A stretch of DNA of 64,000 nt, taken from Halomonas sp. MCCC 1A13316. Lineage in GTDB: Bacteria; Pseudomonadota; Gammaproteobacteria; Pseudomonadales; Halomonadaceae. The stretch is taken from contig NZ_CP053382.1 of NCBI RefSeq assembly GCF_014931605.1, forward strand, positions 62,001-126,000, written 5' to 3'. Position numbers and translations under genes: made by a program. The notes under the pieces were generated by a model. That model was not told where the DNA came from. It saw only the letters and a program-made list of their open reading frames with translations, and searched no databases. Position 1 is the stretch's first letter; the number at the start of each line of letters is the position of its first letter. Below are positions 35,492 through 46,952 of this stretch, piece by piece.

Positions 35492-35983
35492 ATGAATGCT
35501 CAGCTTGACAAGGAAAAAGTCAAGTATGGAGTTTGCATTGTTTTGTGGAGTTTCTTGGCTTCATATTTTGGTCAGCCTTTGATTCATGGGAATCAGGATG
35601 CAATTAATGTAATAGTGACAGTTTTCTCTATTCTCGCTGGTTTTCTCGTAGCAGTAATTACACTGATAGGTGATCCAAAGTCTCTGCCTTCAGGTGGATG
35701 GCAGATGGCGAGATTGGGTAGTGACCTTACTTATAATAGGTTGGTCAGGCATAAATGGTTGTTTAAGGGGTATCTGATAACTTTGTTTCTTATTTTTTCA
35801 TCCATTGTGGTTAAAGGGAGATTTCCAACCACCCAAGTGATTCTAGAATACATATATATGTTCATTGCTTCAATTTCTTGCTTTATTTCATTCAAACTTC
35901 CATCAGCTTTAATGGAGCTCCAAAAGGAAAGAATAGAACATGAAATACAAGAAAGGCGAAAGCAGGAAGGCATTGATGAGTAA
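35492..35983 (+). CDS. Four-helix membrane protein, RexB-like
   Basis: 163 residues with four hydrophobic segments at about 11-28 (GVCIVLWSFLASYFG), 38-60 (VIVTVFSILAGFLVAVITLI), 92-108 (GYLITLFLIFSSIVVKG) and 117-137 (YIYMFIASISCFISF), then a charged cytoplasmic-looking tail rich in Glu, Arg and Lys. The start overlaps the stop of the preceding gene (ATGA), so the two are one unit. Lambda RexB is likewise a small four-helix inner-membrane protein paired with RexA. Low GC unlike its surroundings suggests horizontal origin. Intact, but its partner is broken. Confidence 0.55.
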   Translation: MNAQLDKEKVKYGVCIVLWSFLASYFGQPLIHGNQDAINVIVTVFSILAGFLVAVITLIGDPKSLPSGGWQMARLGSDLTYNRLVRHKWLFKGYLITLFLIFSSIVVKGRFPTTQVILEYIYMFIASISCFISFKLPSALMELQKERIEHEIQERRKQEGIDE

Positions 35984-36043
35984 AGTTCCGTATAACAATC
36001 AGCTATAGCGGATCAATTTCCGCTTCGCTTAAATTGCCTGTAC

Positions 36044-37255
36044 AGTGATGGTATTCACCTGACACATGCCCCCATGGGCTCCCTATAGTTAAGCAGTGTT
36101 TTCTGCCGTTTTCCTGGGTTCCTTCTTCGTCTCTTTGGGGAGCCCTTTCTTGAACACGGCATAGGGCGTCGCCCCCTTCATGTTGCGGCCTTGATGCGGC
36201 CGTTTCGTGTTGTAGGTGGCCAGATAGTCGTCCAGGTCCTGCTGCATTTCTTCCAGGGCTTCGTACCACTTGGTGCGCCCCTGGATGCGAAAGTGCTCGT
36301 CCAGCAGGGTGCGGTGCAACCGCTCGACGAAGCCGTTGCTCTGCGGTCGGCGAACCTTGGTGGTGCGGTGCTCGATTTCTTCGAGCTGAAGGAACAGCTC
36401 ATACGGATGCTGATCCTTACGGCCGCAGAACTCGCGGCCGTTGTCGCTGAGTACCGTGCTGACTTTGGCGTTGTGAGCCTCGAAGAAGGGCAGCACGTCA
36501 TTATTGAGCACATGCACGGCCGTGATGGGCAGTTTGCTGGTGTAGAGGCGGCCCCAGGCGTAGCGGCTGAAGCAGTCGATGACGGACTGGAGATAGACCT
36601 TGCCAACCCCCTTGAGCGTACCGACGAAGAAGGTGTCGACAGCGACCAGCTCGCCGGTGTGATGGACTTCGATATGCCGTTCACGAAACTCAGGGCTGAA
36701 CCGCTCCAGGTGGCGGACTTGATCTTCGGTCAGCTCGATCTTCTGCTCGCGTGTGGCCCTCTCGAGCCGCAGAAGGCGTTCATGACGGGTCAGCAAGTCA
36801 TGGCGTCCCCAGACGCCTCTGACGCCCGTAGAGCTGACCTGAATGCCACGTAGCGCCAGTTCTTGCGCGACACGAACCGGACCGTGAGTGGGGAAGGCCA
36901 GGCTGTGCTCGAGGATAGCCGTTTCGATCTCTTCGCTGACGCGATTGGGGTGTGGTCCCCGTGGCCCGGGGAGCTTGTCGATCAGCCCTTCAGAGCCGAA
37001 GGTTTGATAGTTGCGACGGATCTCATAGAACTGCTGCCGGGAGTAGCCCATGACCTTGCAGGCCTTGCTGACGTTCTGCAGATCCTTGGCCAGTTCTAGG
37101 AGACTGAGCTTGCGACGTGCTACCTTTTCTTCGGTGGTCATAGTCGTTTCCTCATGGTGTTACAGCCGAGCGTCAGACACTCGTTCTATAACCCACGGGG
37201 AGCACTATGGCCACTCTGCTTTTCAGCGGCCGACTGTCAGGTAAATACCGTCACA
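36044..37255 (-). mobile_element. IS481-family insertion sequence
   Basis: About 1.2 kb. Ends are imperfect inverted repeats: left GTGATGGTATTCACCTGACA and right, in reverse complement, GTGACGGTATTTACCTGACA. Exact outer ends are uncertain by a few bases. AAATTGCC occurs just outside both ends (36031 and 37260) and might be a target duplication, though it does not abut the repeats. Confidence 0.8.
36089..37141 (-). CDS. IS481-family transposase
   Basis: 350 residues, complete. Helix-turn-helix region VSKACKVMGYSRQQFYEIRR, then a winged segment. The DDE core has Asp in GELVAVDTFFVGTLKG, Asp in VLSDNGREFCGRKD and Glu in NGFVERLHRTLLDEHF. YNTKRPHQGRNMKGATPYAV is the usual C-terminal block. It lies in accessory DNA downstream of the RexB-like gene. 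Confidence 0.95.
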   Translation of the reverse strand: MTTEEKVARRKLSLLELAKDLQNVSKACKVMGYSRQQFYEIRRNYQTFGSEGLIDKLPGPRGPHPNRVSEEIETAILEHSLAFPTHGPVRVAQELALRGIQVSSTGVRGVWGRHDLLTRHERLLRLERATREQKIELTEDQVRHLERFSPEFRERHIEVHHTGELVAVDTFFVGTLKGVGKVYLQSVIDCFSRYAWGRLYTSKLPITAVHVLNNDVLPFFEAHNAKVSTVLSDNGREFCGRKDQHPYELFLQLEEIEHRTTKVRRPQSNGFVERLHRTLLDEHFRIQGRTKWYEALEEMQQDLDDYLATYNTKRPHQGRNMKGATPYAVFKKGLPKETKKEPRKTAENTA

Positions 37256-37388
37256 CTTCAAATTGCCCGCTGAGCTGGGCCTTGCATCAGTATTTCCTAA
37301 ATGTCCGCTTCTGGCCGTAAGTTGAATTTTAGCCTATGCTGATCAACCATTCTGAACAGTTAGCGGCTGTCTGCCGGAGGCAGTATGA

Positions 37389-37525
37389 TCAGTTGCACGG
37401 CTTCCAGTTCTGAGGCAGAAGTTCGTGGAGCTGGCTGGCCTTCTGCGTCGGCAGCCGTTTGAGCACGTCCTTCATCTAGACGTAGAGCTCATAGCCGTTC
37501 AGCTTGGCGCACTGAGTCAGACTCA
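37389..37525 (-). pseudogene. IS66-family transposase C-terminal scrap
   Basis: The minus strand reads TQCAKLNGYELYV, a stop codon, then MKDVLKRLPTQKASQLHELL and PQNWKP: the last 40 residues typical of IS66 TnpC (LNG.EPYA.LKDVL.RLPT). No other part of the element is present. It marks an old insertion or deletion at the end of the decayed garR gene. Confidence 0.7.
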
Positions 37526-37529
37526 TTCA

Positions 37530-38387
37530 CTAGACCATTTCATGATCGGCCAGCTTCTCCAAGGGCCCGTAGGAAGCCGGCATGGTCCCAGTCGGCGCCG
37601 CCGTGGGCGGCACAGGTCTGGAATAGCTTCTGGGCGTTGGCAGTGCCAGGTTGAGGCTGCGTGCCCCGTCCAGGGCCAGGTTGAGGCCCTTCTGGTGCAG
37701 GCGGACCTTAAAGCCCGGGTCGAAGGAACGGCTGATCATCCGCTCGCCATGGACATCTAGGACCTTCGACTGGGCCAGGCCGCCGAGCAGCGACTCGCGC
37801 ACCTTGGCCACATCGGCCCCCCGCCTTGGAGGTGAACAGCAGGCCCTCGGCTACCGCCTCGATGGTCAGTGCCACCACGATCTGGTTGGCCACCTTGCAG
37901 GTCTGGCCGGCACCGTGGCTGCCGATGTTGGAGATGGTCTTGCCCATCACCTCGAGGATCGGCATGGCGCGCTCGAAGCCCTCCTGGGTGGCGCCCACCA
38001 TGATCGTCAGCGCCGCGTTGATGGCGCCTCCCTCTCCGCCGGAGACCGGGGCATCGACTTACTCACCGCCGGCCTCGTGGATGCAGCGGGCGAAGTTCTG
38101 GGTGTCCAGCGGGGCGGTGGAGCTCATGTCGATCACCAGGGTGCCGAGCCTGAGGCCCTCGCCGAACAGCACCTCCTCGACGTCGGGGGTGTCGGGCACC
38201 ATGGTGATGATCACCTCGGCCTCGGCGGCCACCGCCGCGGGGGTCTCCACCTCGCTCATGCCCTTGTCGGCGAGGGTGGCATCGAAGGGGCCGCGCTTGA
38301 CTGTCACCAGCTCACGGCCGGCGTCCAGCAGATGGCGCGCCATGGGCGGCCCATGATGCCCAGGCCAATGAAACCGATCTTGCGCAT
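37530..38387 (-). pseudogene. 2-hydroxy-3-oxopropionate reductase (GarR/GlxR-like), decayed
   Basis: Starts MRKIGFIGLGIMGRP at 38387, then loses frame near 38345 (one base missing in CCCATGG). It continues as MARHLLDAGRELVTV, DATLADKGMSEVETPAAVAA and SSTAPLDTQNFARCIHEAGG, meets TAA near 38058 where relatives have a Tyr codon (VDAPVSGGEGGAINAA follows), shifts again in a G-run near 37820, and twice more before the end (ADWDHAGFLRALE, KLADHEMV). At least five lesions. The intact enzyme reduces tartronate semialdehyde to D-glycerate, which fits the adjacent glycerate/tartrate operon. Confidence 0.88.
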
Positions 38388-38408
38388 GTTTTCCTTCCGT
38401 TGGTCTCG

Positions 38409-41224
<2,816 letters not shown>

Positions 41225-41257
41225 TCAGCCTCAACCCCATTTCTAAATATGTGCACG

Positions 41258-43420
41258 TCACGCGGGGGCCTTGAGCTTGCATTTCATCGATGTGATCTGC
41301 CACGTAAACACCAGTACACCGATGCCAACGCCGAGCAGGTCAGTCATCCATCCCCCTGCAATCATCAATAGCGCCGCTGCAAGCAACATGGCGCGCTGCG
41401 CCGGGTTGACGCGACCATTTAGGAACCAGCCCTGGACGGCGGCCGCCAGCAGGTAGATGCCAACCCCTGCGGTAATCGCCACACGCAGAATCTCAAGCCC
41501 AGTGCCATCCATCAGCAATGCCGGGCTATAGAAGAACATGAACGGCACGATGAAGGCAGAAAGACCGAACTTGAAGGAAGTAACGGCGGTTTTCAGTGGG
41601 TCGGTGCCGGAGATTGCCGCTGCGGCGTAACCAGCGAGTGCCACAGGAGGGGTGATTGCTGAGAGCACTGCGTAATAGAACACGAAGAAGTGGGACACCA
41701 ACGGCGAGATCCCGATTTCCTGCAGACCAGGCGCCACAACCGAAGCGGCCACTGCATAAGCTGCCGTGGTGGGCATGCCCATCCCCAACAGGATCGAGAT
41801 GCACATGGCGAAGAACAGCGCCAAAAGGTGGCTGGCATCGGCGATGCCCAGCAACATGGAGGCGAAACGTGCCCCAATGCCAGTCAAGGAGATGACCCCC
41901 ACGATGATGCCAGCACAGGCGCAAACAGCAATCAGCGGGATGGCCATCCGCGCACCGAGCGAAAGCGCATTAAGTAGTGCCTTAGGCCCCATCCAGTGAG
42001 GAGTGAACCAAGACACTACTGCAGCACTTAGCATTGCCAAGGTTCCAGCCCGAATCACCGAATACCCCATGAAAAGGGTGGTGATCAGGATGATGATGGG
42101 AAGGAACAGATATACCTGCTTGATTAACTTTCCGAAGACCGGAAGTTGCTCCCTAGGCAAACCCTGCATGCCGTCTCGACGAGCTTCCAGGTCTACCATC
42201 AGAAAAATGGAGAGGAAGTAGAGCGCAGCAGGAATCAGGGCAGCGATGGCGATGTCGGTATAGGGAATCCCGGTTACCTCAGCCATGATAAAGGCGCCGG
42301 CGCCCATGATCGGTGGGACGATCTGCCCCCCGGTGGAGGCGGCCGCTTCAATTCCGCCGGCACTGCGCGGGTGATACCCCACTTTCTTCATCAGCGGGAT
42401 GGTCATAGAGCCCGTAGCCACGACGTTGCCGGCGGAGGTGCCGTTAATCATCCCCATCAATCCAGAGGCAAAGACCGCTACCTTGGCTGGCCCCCCGCGA
42501 GCACGCCCTGCTACGGCGAAGGCAAAGTTGACGAAGTAATCACCAACACGCGATGCCTGCAAGAAGGCCGCGAAGGTGATGAACAGGATAATGTAAGTGG
42601 ACGAGACGGCGGTCGTCGGACCTAGCACCCCGTTATCCGTGTAGAGATAAGTGAAGAAGCGCGATGCCGAGTAGCCGCGATGCTCAAGCATCCCCGGCAG
42701 GAAGGGCCCTGCGAAGGAGTAGACCAGGAAAACGGACGTGATGATGATAAGTGCCAGGCCTGCCACGCGACGGGTCAGCTCCATGATCAGCGCCACCCCC
42801 ACAGCGGCAACCATCATGTCAGCTTGGTTGGCCATGGGCATGCCCGCCGACATACGCCAACGCCCGAGAACCAGCATTAGATAGGCAGCGACAAGCGTCG
42901 AGACGACAATCAATATGAGGTCTGCCCAGTTTATCGAGCGGCTAGAGCTCCGCCATACCCAACTGCCAACAAGTGCGATCGCCGCCGCGGCTGACAACGA
43001 CCAGCTGAAATGCACCATAATCCAGCTGGCAGGAGCCGCACCATGTGCCTCGCGCAGGAACCAGGCGTAGAGCATGCAGAAAGTGGCATAACCGAGGGCC
43101 AGCATAGCGGGTATTAGTGCCAGCCACTCTCGGCGGGTGACTTTCGACGCTCCATCACTACGATCCAGACTCATGGCAGCGGTTATGGCAAATCCGATCG
43201 CCAGGCCACCCGCCACGTGAATGATACGAAACGTCCATGTCTCTATGGGTGCGATGTTGAGCGCATAAAGATGCAAGACGGTAAAAAACACGCAAGCAAG
43301 AAACACTGTCTTGCCAAGCATGCCTGAGAGCACACGCTCATTGTGAGAAAGCGGTATGTCAGCGACACCTTCATTACCGATCTTTCCTGTTGCATCTTCA
43401 GTTAGGGTAACTTGGGTCAT
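41258..43420 (-). CDS. TRAP transporter fused permease (DctQ-DctM, TAXI type)
   Basis: 720 residues, about 17-18 membrane segments. The N-terminal part (about 200 residues) carries the small-subunit-like helices and the rest is a DctM-like domain: FASGLMGMINGTSAGNVVAT, EAAASTGGQIVPPIMGAGAF, CISILLGMGMPTTAAYAVAA, YYAVLSAITPPVALAGYAAA. Fused permeases of this type work with TAXI receptors, and the receptor gene lies 86 bp upstream on the same strand but is broken by an IS. Uptake of tartrate, glycerate or a related acid is inferred from the operon. Confidence 0.93.
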   Translation of the reverse strand: MTQVTLTEDATGKIGNEGVADIPLSHNERVLSGMLGKTVFLACVFFTVLHLYALNIAPIETWTFRIIHVAGGLAIGFAITAAMSLDRSDGASKVTRREWLALIPAMLALGYATFCMLYAWFLREAHGAAPASWIMVHFSWSLSAAAAIALVGSWVWRSSSRSINWADLILIVVSTLVAAYLMLVLGRWRMSAGMPMANQADMMVAAVGVALIMELTRRVAGLALIIITSVFLVYSFAGPFLPGMLEHRGYSASRFFTYLYTDNGVLGPTTAVSSTYIILFITFAAFLQASRVGDYFVNFAFAVAGRARGGPAKVAVFASGLMGMINGTSAGNVVATGSMTIPLMKKVGYHPRSAGGIEAAASTGGQIVPPIMGAGAFIMAEVTGIPYTDIAIAALIPAALYFLSIFLMVDLEARRDGMQGLPREQLPVFGKLIKQVYLFLPIIILITTLFMGYSVIRAGTLAMLSAAVVSWFTPHWMGPKALLNALSLGARMAIPLIAVCACAGIIVGVISLTGIGARFASMLLGIADASHLLALFFAMCISILLGMGMPTTAAYAVAASVVAPGLQEIGISPLVSHFFVFYYAVLSAITPPVALAGYAAAAISGTDPLKTAVTSFKFGLSAFIVPFMFFYSPALLMDGTGLEILRVAITAGVGIYLLAAAVQGWFLNGRVNPAQRAMLLAAALLMIAGGWMTDLLGVGIGVLVFTWQITSMKCKLKAPA

Positions 43421-44392
43421 GCCAGATCACCTTTGTGGTTACGGTTGCCCAGTTGAATCACGTTGCAAGGCGCCGGCCTTCCGACCGGCGCACATGTCTC
43501 AGGTGATCAGCCACGCAGGTCTTCCGGAATGTCGTAGCCGTTCTCTTCGAACCAGCGAACTGCGCCCGGATGCCAGGGAATGAGCGTGTTGTGCACGAAG
43601 TTTTCTGGCAACGTCTCACGTGCCGATCCATGCACCTGCTTCATTCGTTTCTGATTTTCCATAACCGTCTTGGTCACTTCATAGACCAGTGACTCGGACA
43701 TGTCCTTGTTCGTGATGGCAAAATTCCACAGCGAAATGGCCGGTACGTCTTCATCCAGGCTGCTGTATGCCGATGCTGGGATCGCTGATTGGCTGAGTTC
43801 TGGATAGTCACCCAGCACTTGGGCCATTTCCTCTTCCGAGAAGGAGAAGATATTGACATCGGCCTGTGCTTCGAGTTGGCTGAAGGCAGATACGGGGATA
43901 CCCGAAGCGAAGGCAAAAGCATCGATCAATCCATCCTGAACTTGTCCAGCTTGATCCGCAGCTCCACCGTTCTGAGCTTCAACAGTGATGCCCAGCTTGT
44001 CGAACAACTGGGGGAAGTACATATCACCGGTACCCCCCGCCGGACCGATCCCGACTGTTTTGCCATCCAAGTCAGAAATCGAGTCGATACCTGACCCCTC
44101 TAGGGCTATGACCTGCAAGGCAGTTTGATACATCGGGAAGACGGCACGAATATCGGTATGCTCGACACCGGGAGCCAATTCGCTGTTGCCTTTCCATGCT
44201 TGATAAGCAGGGCCTGTCGTGACCATGCCGAAATCACTCTCTCCCATCTGGACGAGGGTCACGTTCTGCACCGGGCCACCGGTGACCTCAGCCCCGAATG
44301 TCGAGCCGGTTTCTTCGCCGACCAGGTTTCCCCACCCCGAACCATAAATGTAGTAGGTAGCGCCCTGGCTGCCGGTCGCAATGGACAGACTG

Positions 44393-45490
44393 GGCGGTCT
44401 CAAGTTCCAAGCGCAACACTATTGAAGGGTGCCCGGTCCAGCGACCGATTTCTTGAGCACCTCGGAATAGACTTCCAGAGGCGTTCGCCAGTCCAATGTC
44501 TTGCGCGGTCGTGTGTTCAAGGAATCCGCAATGGCATCGAGCTCTTCCTGGCTATAGACCGACAGGTCCGTGCCCTTCGGCAGGTACTGCCGCAACAAAC
44601 CGTTGGTATTTTCGTTAGAGCCTCGTTGCCACGGGCTATGGGGATCGGCGAAATAGATGGCCGTCCCGGTCCGTTGTGTGATCTCGGCATGCTGCATCAT
44701 CTCCCTGCCCTGGTCGTAGGTCATGGAGAGCCGCAAGGCGCGTGGGACCTCGTTCAGCTTGTCGCTGAACCCGATGGCAGCGGCGGTGGCCGTCGTGCCG
44801 TCCAGTTTGGCCAGTATCACCAGGCGCGTGGTGCGCTCCACCAGCGTGCCGACAGCGGATCGGTTGTTGGCTCCCATGATCAGGTCACCTTCCCAGTGGC
44901 CGGGCATCAGGCGGTCTTCGATCTCGGGCGGCCGCATATGAATGCTAACCAGGTCCGGGATCTGGCCACGCCGGTCTTTACCCCGGCTGCGCGGCCGACG
45001 CTTGCCGTTGCCCTGCCGCAAGCAGGCGATGAGCTCTTTCTTGAGAGAGCCTCGGGGCATCACATAGAGCGCGTTGTAGATGGTCTCGTGGGAGACCTGG
45101 CGGCGATTATCATCAGGAAACATGAGTGACAGTGTGCTGGCGATCTGCTGCGGTGACCAGTACTGGCGCAGCAGATAGGCGACTAAATCGAATAGCTCGC
45201 TGCCGGGATGCAGCTTTGGTTGCTGACGTGGCCGGTGACGCGCCAACCGAGCTCTATAGCCTGCCAGGCTGGCATCGTAGCCTCTGCTGGCATCGACCGT
45301 ATGGCGAGCAAGCTCCCGTGACACGGTACTTGGCGCGCGCCCCAAGTGAGCGGCGATGGCCCGGATCGAGTGGGTGGTTCGCATCATCATGATGGCGGCT
45401 CGGTCTTCAGCAGTGAGGTGGCGATAGCAATGAGGCATGGCAACACGATACCTGATGGGTCAGGTGTTGCACTTCGTCATTGAGACCGCC
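44393..45490 (-). mobile_element. IS30-family insertion sequence, copy 2
   Basis: 1098 bp, apparently identical to copy 1 and in the same orientation. Terminal repeats GGCGGTCTCAA..., flanked by target duplication CTG (44390-44392 and 45491-45493). With copy 1 it brackets about 9.2 kb carrying the RexB-like gene, IS481, garR remnant, pyk, eno and the TRAP permease. Confidence 0.96.
44419..45438 (-). CDS. IS30-family transposase (copy 2)
   Basis: 339 residues, same protein as the gene at 34097-35116, with the full DDE core (EGDLIMG, TYDQGREMM, SNENTNGLLRQY). Complete and presumably functional. Confidence 0.96.
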   Translation of the reverse strand: MPHCYRHLTAEDRAAIMMMRTTHSIRAIAAHLGRAPSTVSRELARHTVDASRGYDASLAGYRARLARHRPRQQPKLHPGSELFDLVAYLLRQYWSPQQIASTLSLMFPDDNRRQVSHETIYNALYVMPRGSLKKELIACLRQGNGKRRPRSRGKDRRGQIPDLVSIHMRPPEIEDRLMPGHWEGDLIMGANNRSAVGTLVERTTRLVILAKLDGTTATAAAIGFSDKLNEVPRALRLSMTYDQGREMMQHAEITQRTGTAIYFADPHSPWQRGSNENTNGLLRQYLPKGTDLSVYSQEELDAIADSLNTRPRKTLDWRTPLEVYSEVLKKSVAGPGTLQ

Positions 45491-45663
45491 CTGTTTGGCC
45501 AGTCATGTTTCTCTACTTCAGCGAAGGTTCCACCGGCGACGCTTGCACACAGGGCTGCGGCTGCAATTTTATAGAATCTCATGGCGCATACTCCATATAT
45601 CTTGTGTTTGTTAAAAATAAGTAACTATTTGTTTAATAAATAACAACCACCTCCCAATATAAA

Positions 45664-46791
45664 TTAGAAAGAGTACAACCTTGCGACGGCCTCACACCGA
45701 TCGGCCAACAGCAAAGAAGAGTTATTGACGGCCTCTTGAAGGCTCATTGGGCCATCAGTCAACGAAAACGCCGCTGTCACTCCATGTTGATAGCTAGCGC
45801 GCCATCCATCACCTAGCTGACCGGCAATAACCACTACAGGAATCCCTTTTTTACTGGCCACCCGGGAGATACCCAAAGGGGTCTTTCCTGCCAGGCTCTG
45901 ACCATCCAACCGGCCCTCCCCGGTGATCACCAGATCAGTGCCATCGAGTGCTCGTTCAAAACCAACTTGCTCCATGACAACCTGAATCCCGGGTTTGAGT
46001 GTCGCCTTGAACAGAGCCTTGGCGGCATACCCCATTCCTCCGGCTGCGCCTGCGCCAGGATAATCCTTGTAATCAGCCCCGGCTGCGGAGGCAACTTTGG
46101 CAGCAAAGGTTTCCAATGCGTCGTCCAGATACTTCACGTCCATGGCAGTGGCTCCCTTCTGAGGGCCATAAATCGAACTCGCTCCATTCGGTCCGAGCAA
46201 CGGATTATCGACATCGACAGCAGCCATGACATCCAAGTCTTCTAGACGTGGATCTAAGCCAGAAAGATCGACCCTATCGACCTTGGTCAGATTGCCGGCC
46301 CCGAGTGGTAACTCAAGACCGTTTCGATCAAGCAGGCGGCCACCCAAAGCGACCATCATTCCTGCACCGGCATCGTTCGTTGCACTACCGCCAAGCGTCA
46401 GGACAAGCGATCTCGCCCCTGCATCAAGGGTCTCTCTGACAAGCTGCCCGACGCCATAGGTGGTACTGTCCAGAATCGAGTGTTTTGAGATGTCCAAGCA
46501 CTGCAATCCGCAGGCTTCAGCCAGCTCCAGATAAGCAGTCAGAGTTCCAGGGTTCCATCCCCAGGCGGCACGCCTGAGTTCTCCATAGGCATCGAGAACT
46601 TCTGCGTAACGCACCTCAGCCCCCGTGCACGTCACGAGAGCCGAGAGCGTCCCTTCGCCACCATCTCCCATCGGGCACTGCACTACCTCGGCATCAGGCA
46701 AAGCCCGCAAGACTCCTTCCGCCATGGTGGCGGCAGCCAACCGCGCCGACACGGATCCCTTGTAGCTATCAGGAGCGATGACGATCTTCAT
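45664..46791 (-). CDS. garK: Glycerate 2-kinase (GarK/GlxK type)
   Basis: 375 residues. Phosphorylates D-glycerate to 2-phosphoglycerate. Signatures: MKIVIAPDSYKGSVSARLAA, VQCPMGDGGEGTLSALV, LTLGGSATNDAGAGMMVALG, and VITGEGRLDGQSLAGKTPLG. Lies between the tartrate dehydrogenase gene and the TAXI receptor on the same strand. Its product 2-phosphoglycerate is the substrate of the enolase three genes on, so the operon encodes a complete lower route to pyruvate. Confidence 0.94.
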   Translation of the reverse strand: MKIVIAPDSYKGSVSARLAAATMAEGVLRALPDAEVVQCPMGDGGEGTLSALVTCTGAEVRYAEVLDAYGELRRAAWGWNPGTLTAYLELAEACGLQCLDISKHSILDSTTYGVGQLVRETLDAGARSLVLTLGGSATNDAGAGMMVALGGRLLDRNGLELPLGAGNLTKVDRVDLSGLDPRLEDLDVMAAVDVDNPLLGPNGASSIYGPQKGATAMDVKYLDDALETFAAKVASAAGADYKDYPGAGAAGGMGYAAKALFKATLKPGIQVVMEQVGFERALDGTDLVITGEGRLDGQSLAGKTPLGISRVASKKGIPVVVIAGQLGDGWRASYQHGVTAAFSLTDGPMSLQEAVNNSSLLLADRCEAVARLYSF

Positions 46792-46952
46792 GTAATTAAG
46801 TCCCTGTCGAGGAGTTCAGAACATATCGTTCCCGGTTTGGCCGGCTCGTGTCAGTGCACGGTACTGTTTGACAGGATGTACCCAAGCAGACCGGCCAACC
46901 TGAAGCGGGGGCTATCACCAAACGCCACTCTTGTAACCCCTGGCACACACGA

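Larger units (their letters stand above)
33414..35495 (+). pseudogene. RexA-like gene interrupted by an IS30-family element
   Basis: AT-rich gene. The first 219 codons (33414-34070, GTG start with AGAGG 8 nt upstream) and the last 108 codons (35172-35495) rejoin exactly in frame (DIKE|KENL) when the 1098-bp IS and one GAA target copy are removed, giving 326 residues. Features: KKFYYRRARWDSQGKATIQK at the start, a central FLQIASYVPGE, DGDVFVYVNGNHVILCPSG and REKVVETYIWHVL, and a charged C-terminal half. It overlaps by 4 bp a four-helix membrane protein gene. Layout and the N-terminal domain style recall lambda RexA, the cytoplasmic sensor of phage exclusion. This is an inference from architecture, not from a search. 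Confidence 0.55.
43507..45582 (-). pseudogene. TAXI-family TRAP receptor gene interrupted by IS30
   Basis: Two parts, 45582-45494 (start MRFYKIAAAALCASVAGGTF, a signal peptide) and 44392-43507, rejoin in frame across one CTG target copy (DWPNS|LSIATGS) to give 324 residues. The body has SIATGSQGATYYIYGSGWGN, GKTVGIGPAGGTGDMYFPQL and IDAFAFASGIP, typical of TAXI solute receptors. The IS lies about 30 codons in, separating the signal peptide and promoter from the mature protein and probably polar on the permease, enolase and pyruvate kinase genes downstream. Confidence 0.92.

Noticed and set aside
36031..37268. AAATTGCC as target duplication of the IS481 element
   Set aside because: It does not touch the inverted-repeat ends, and IS481 duplications are usually shorter. 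Kept only as a possibility.
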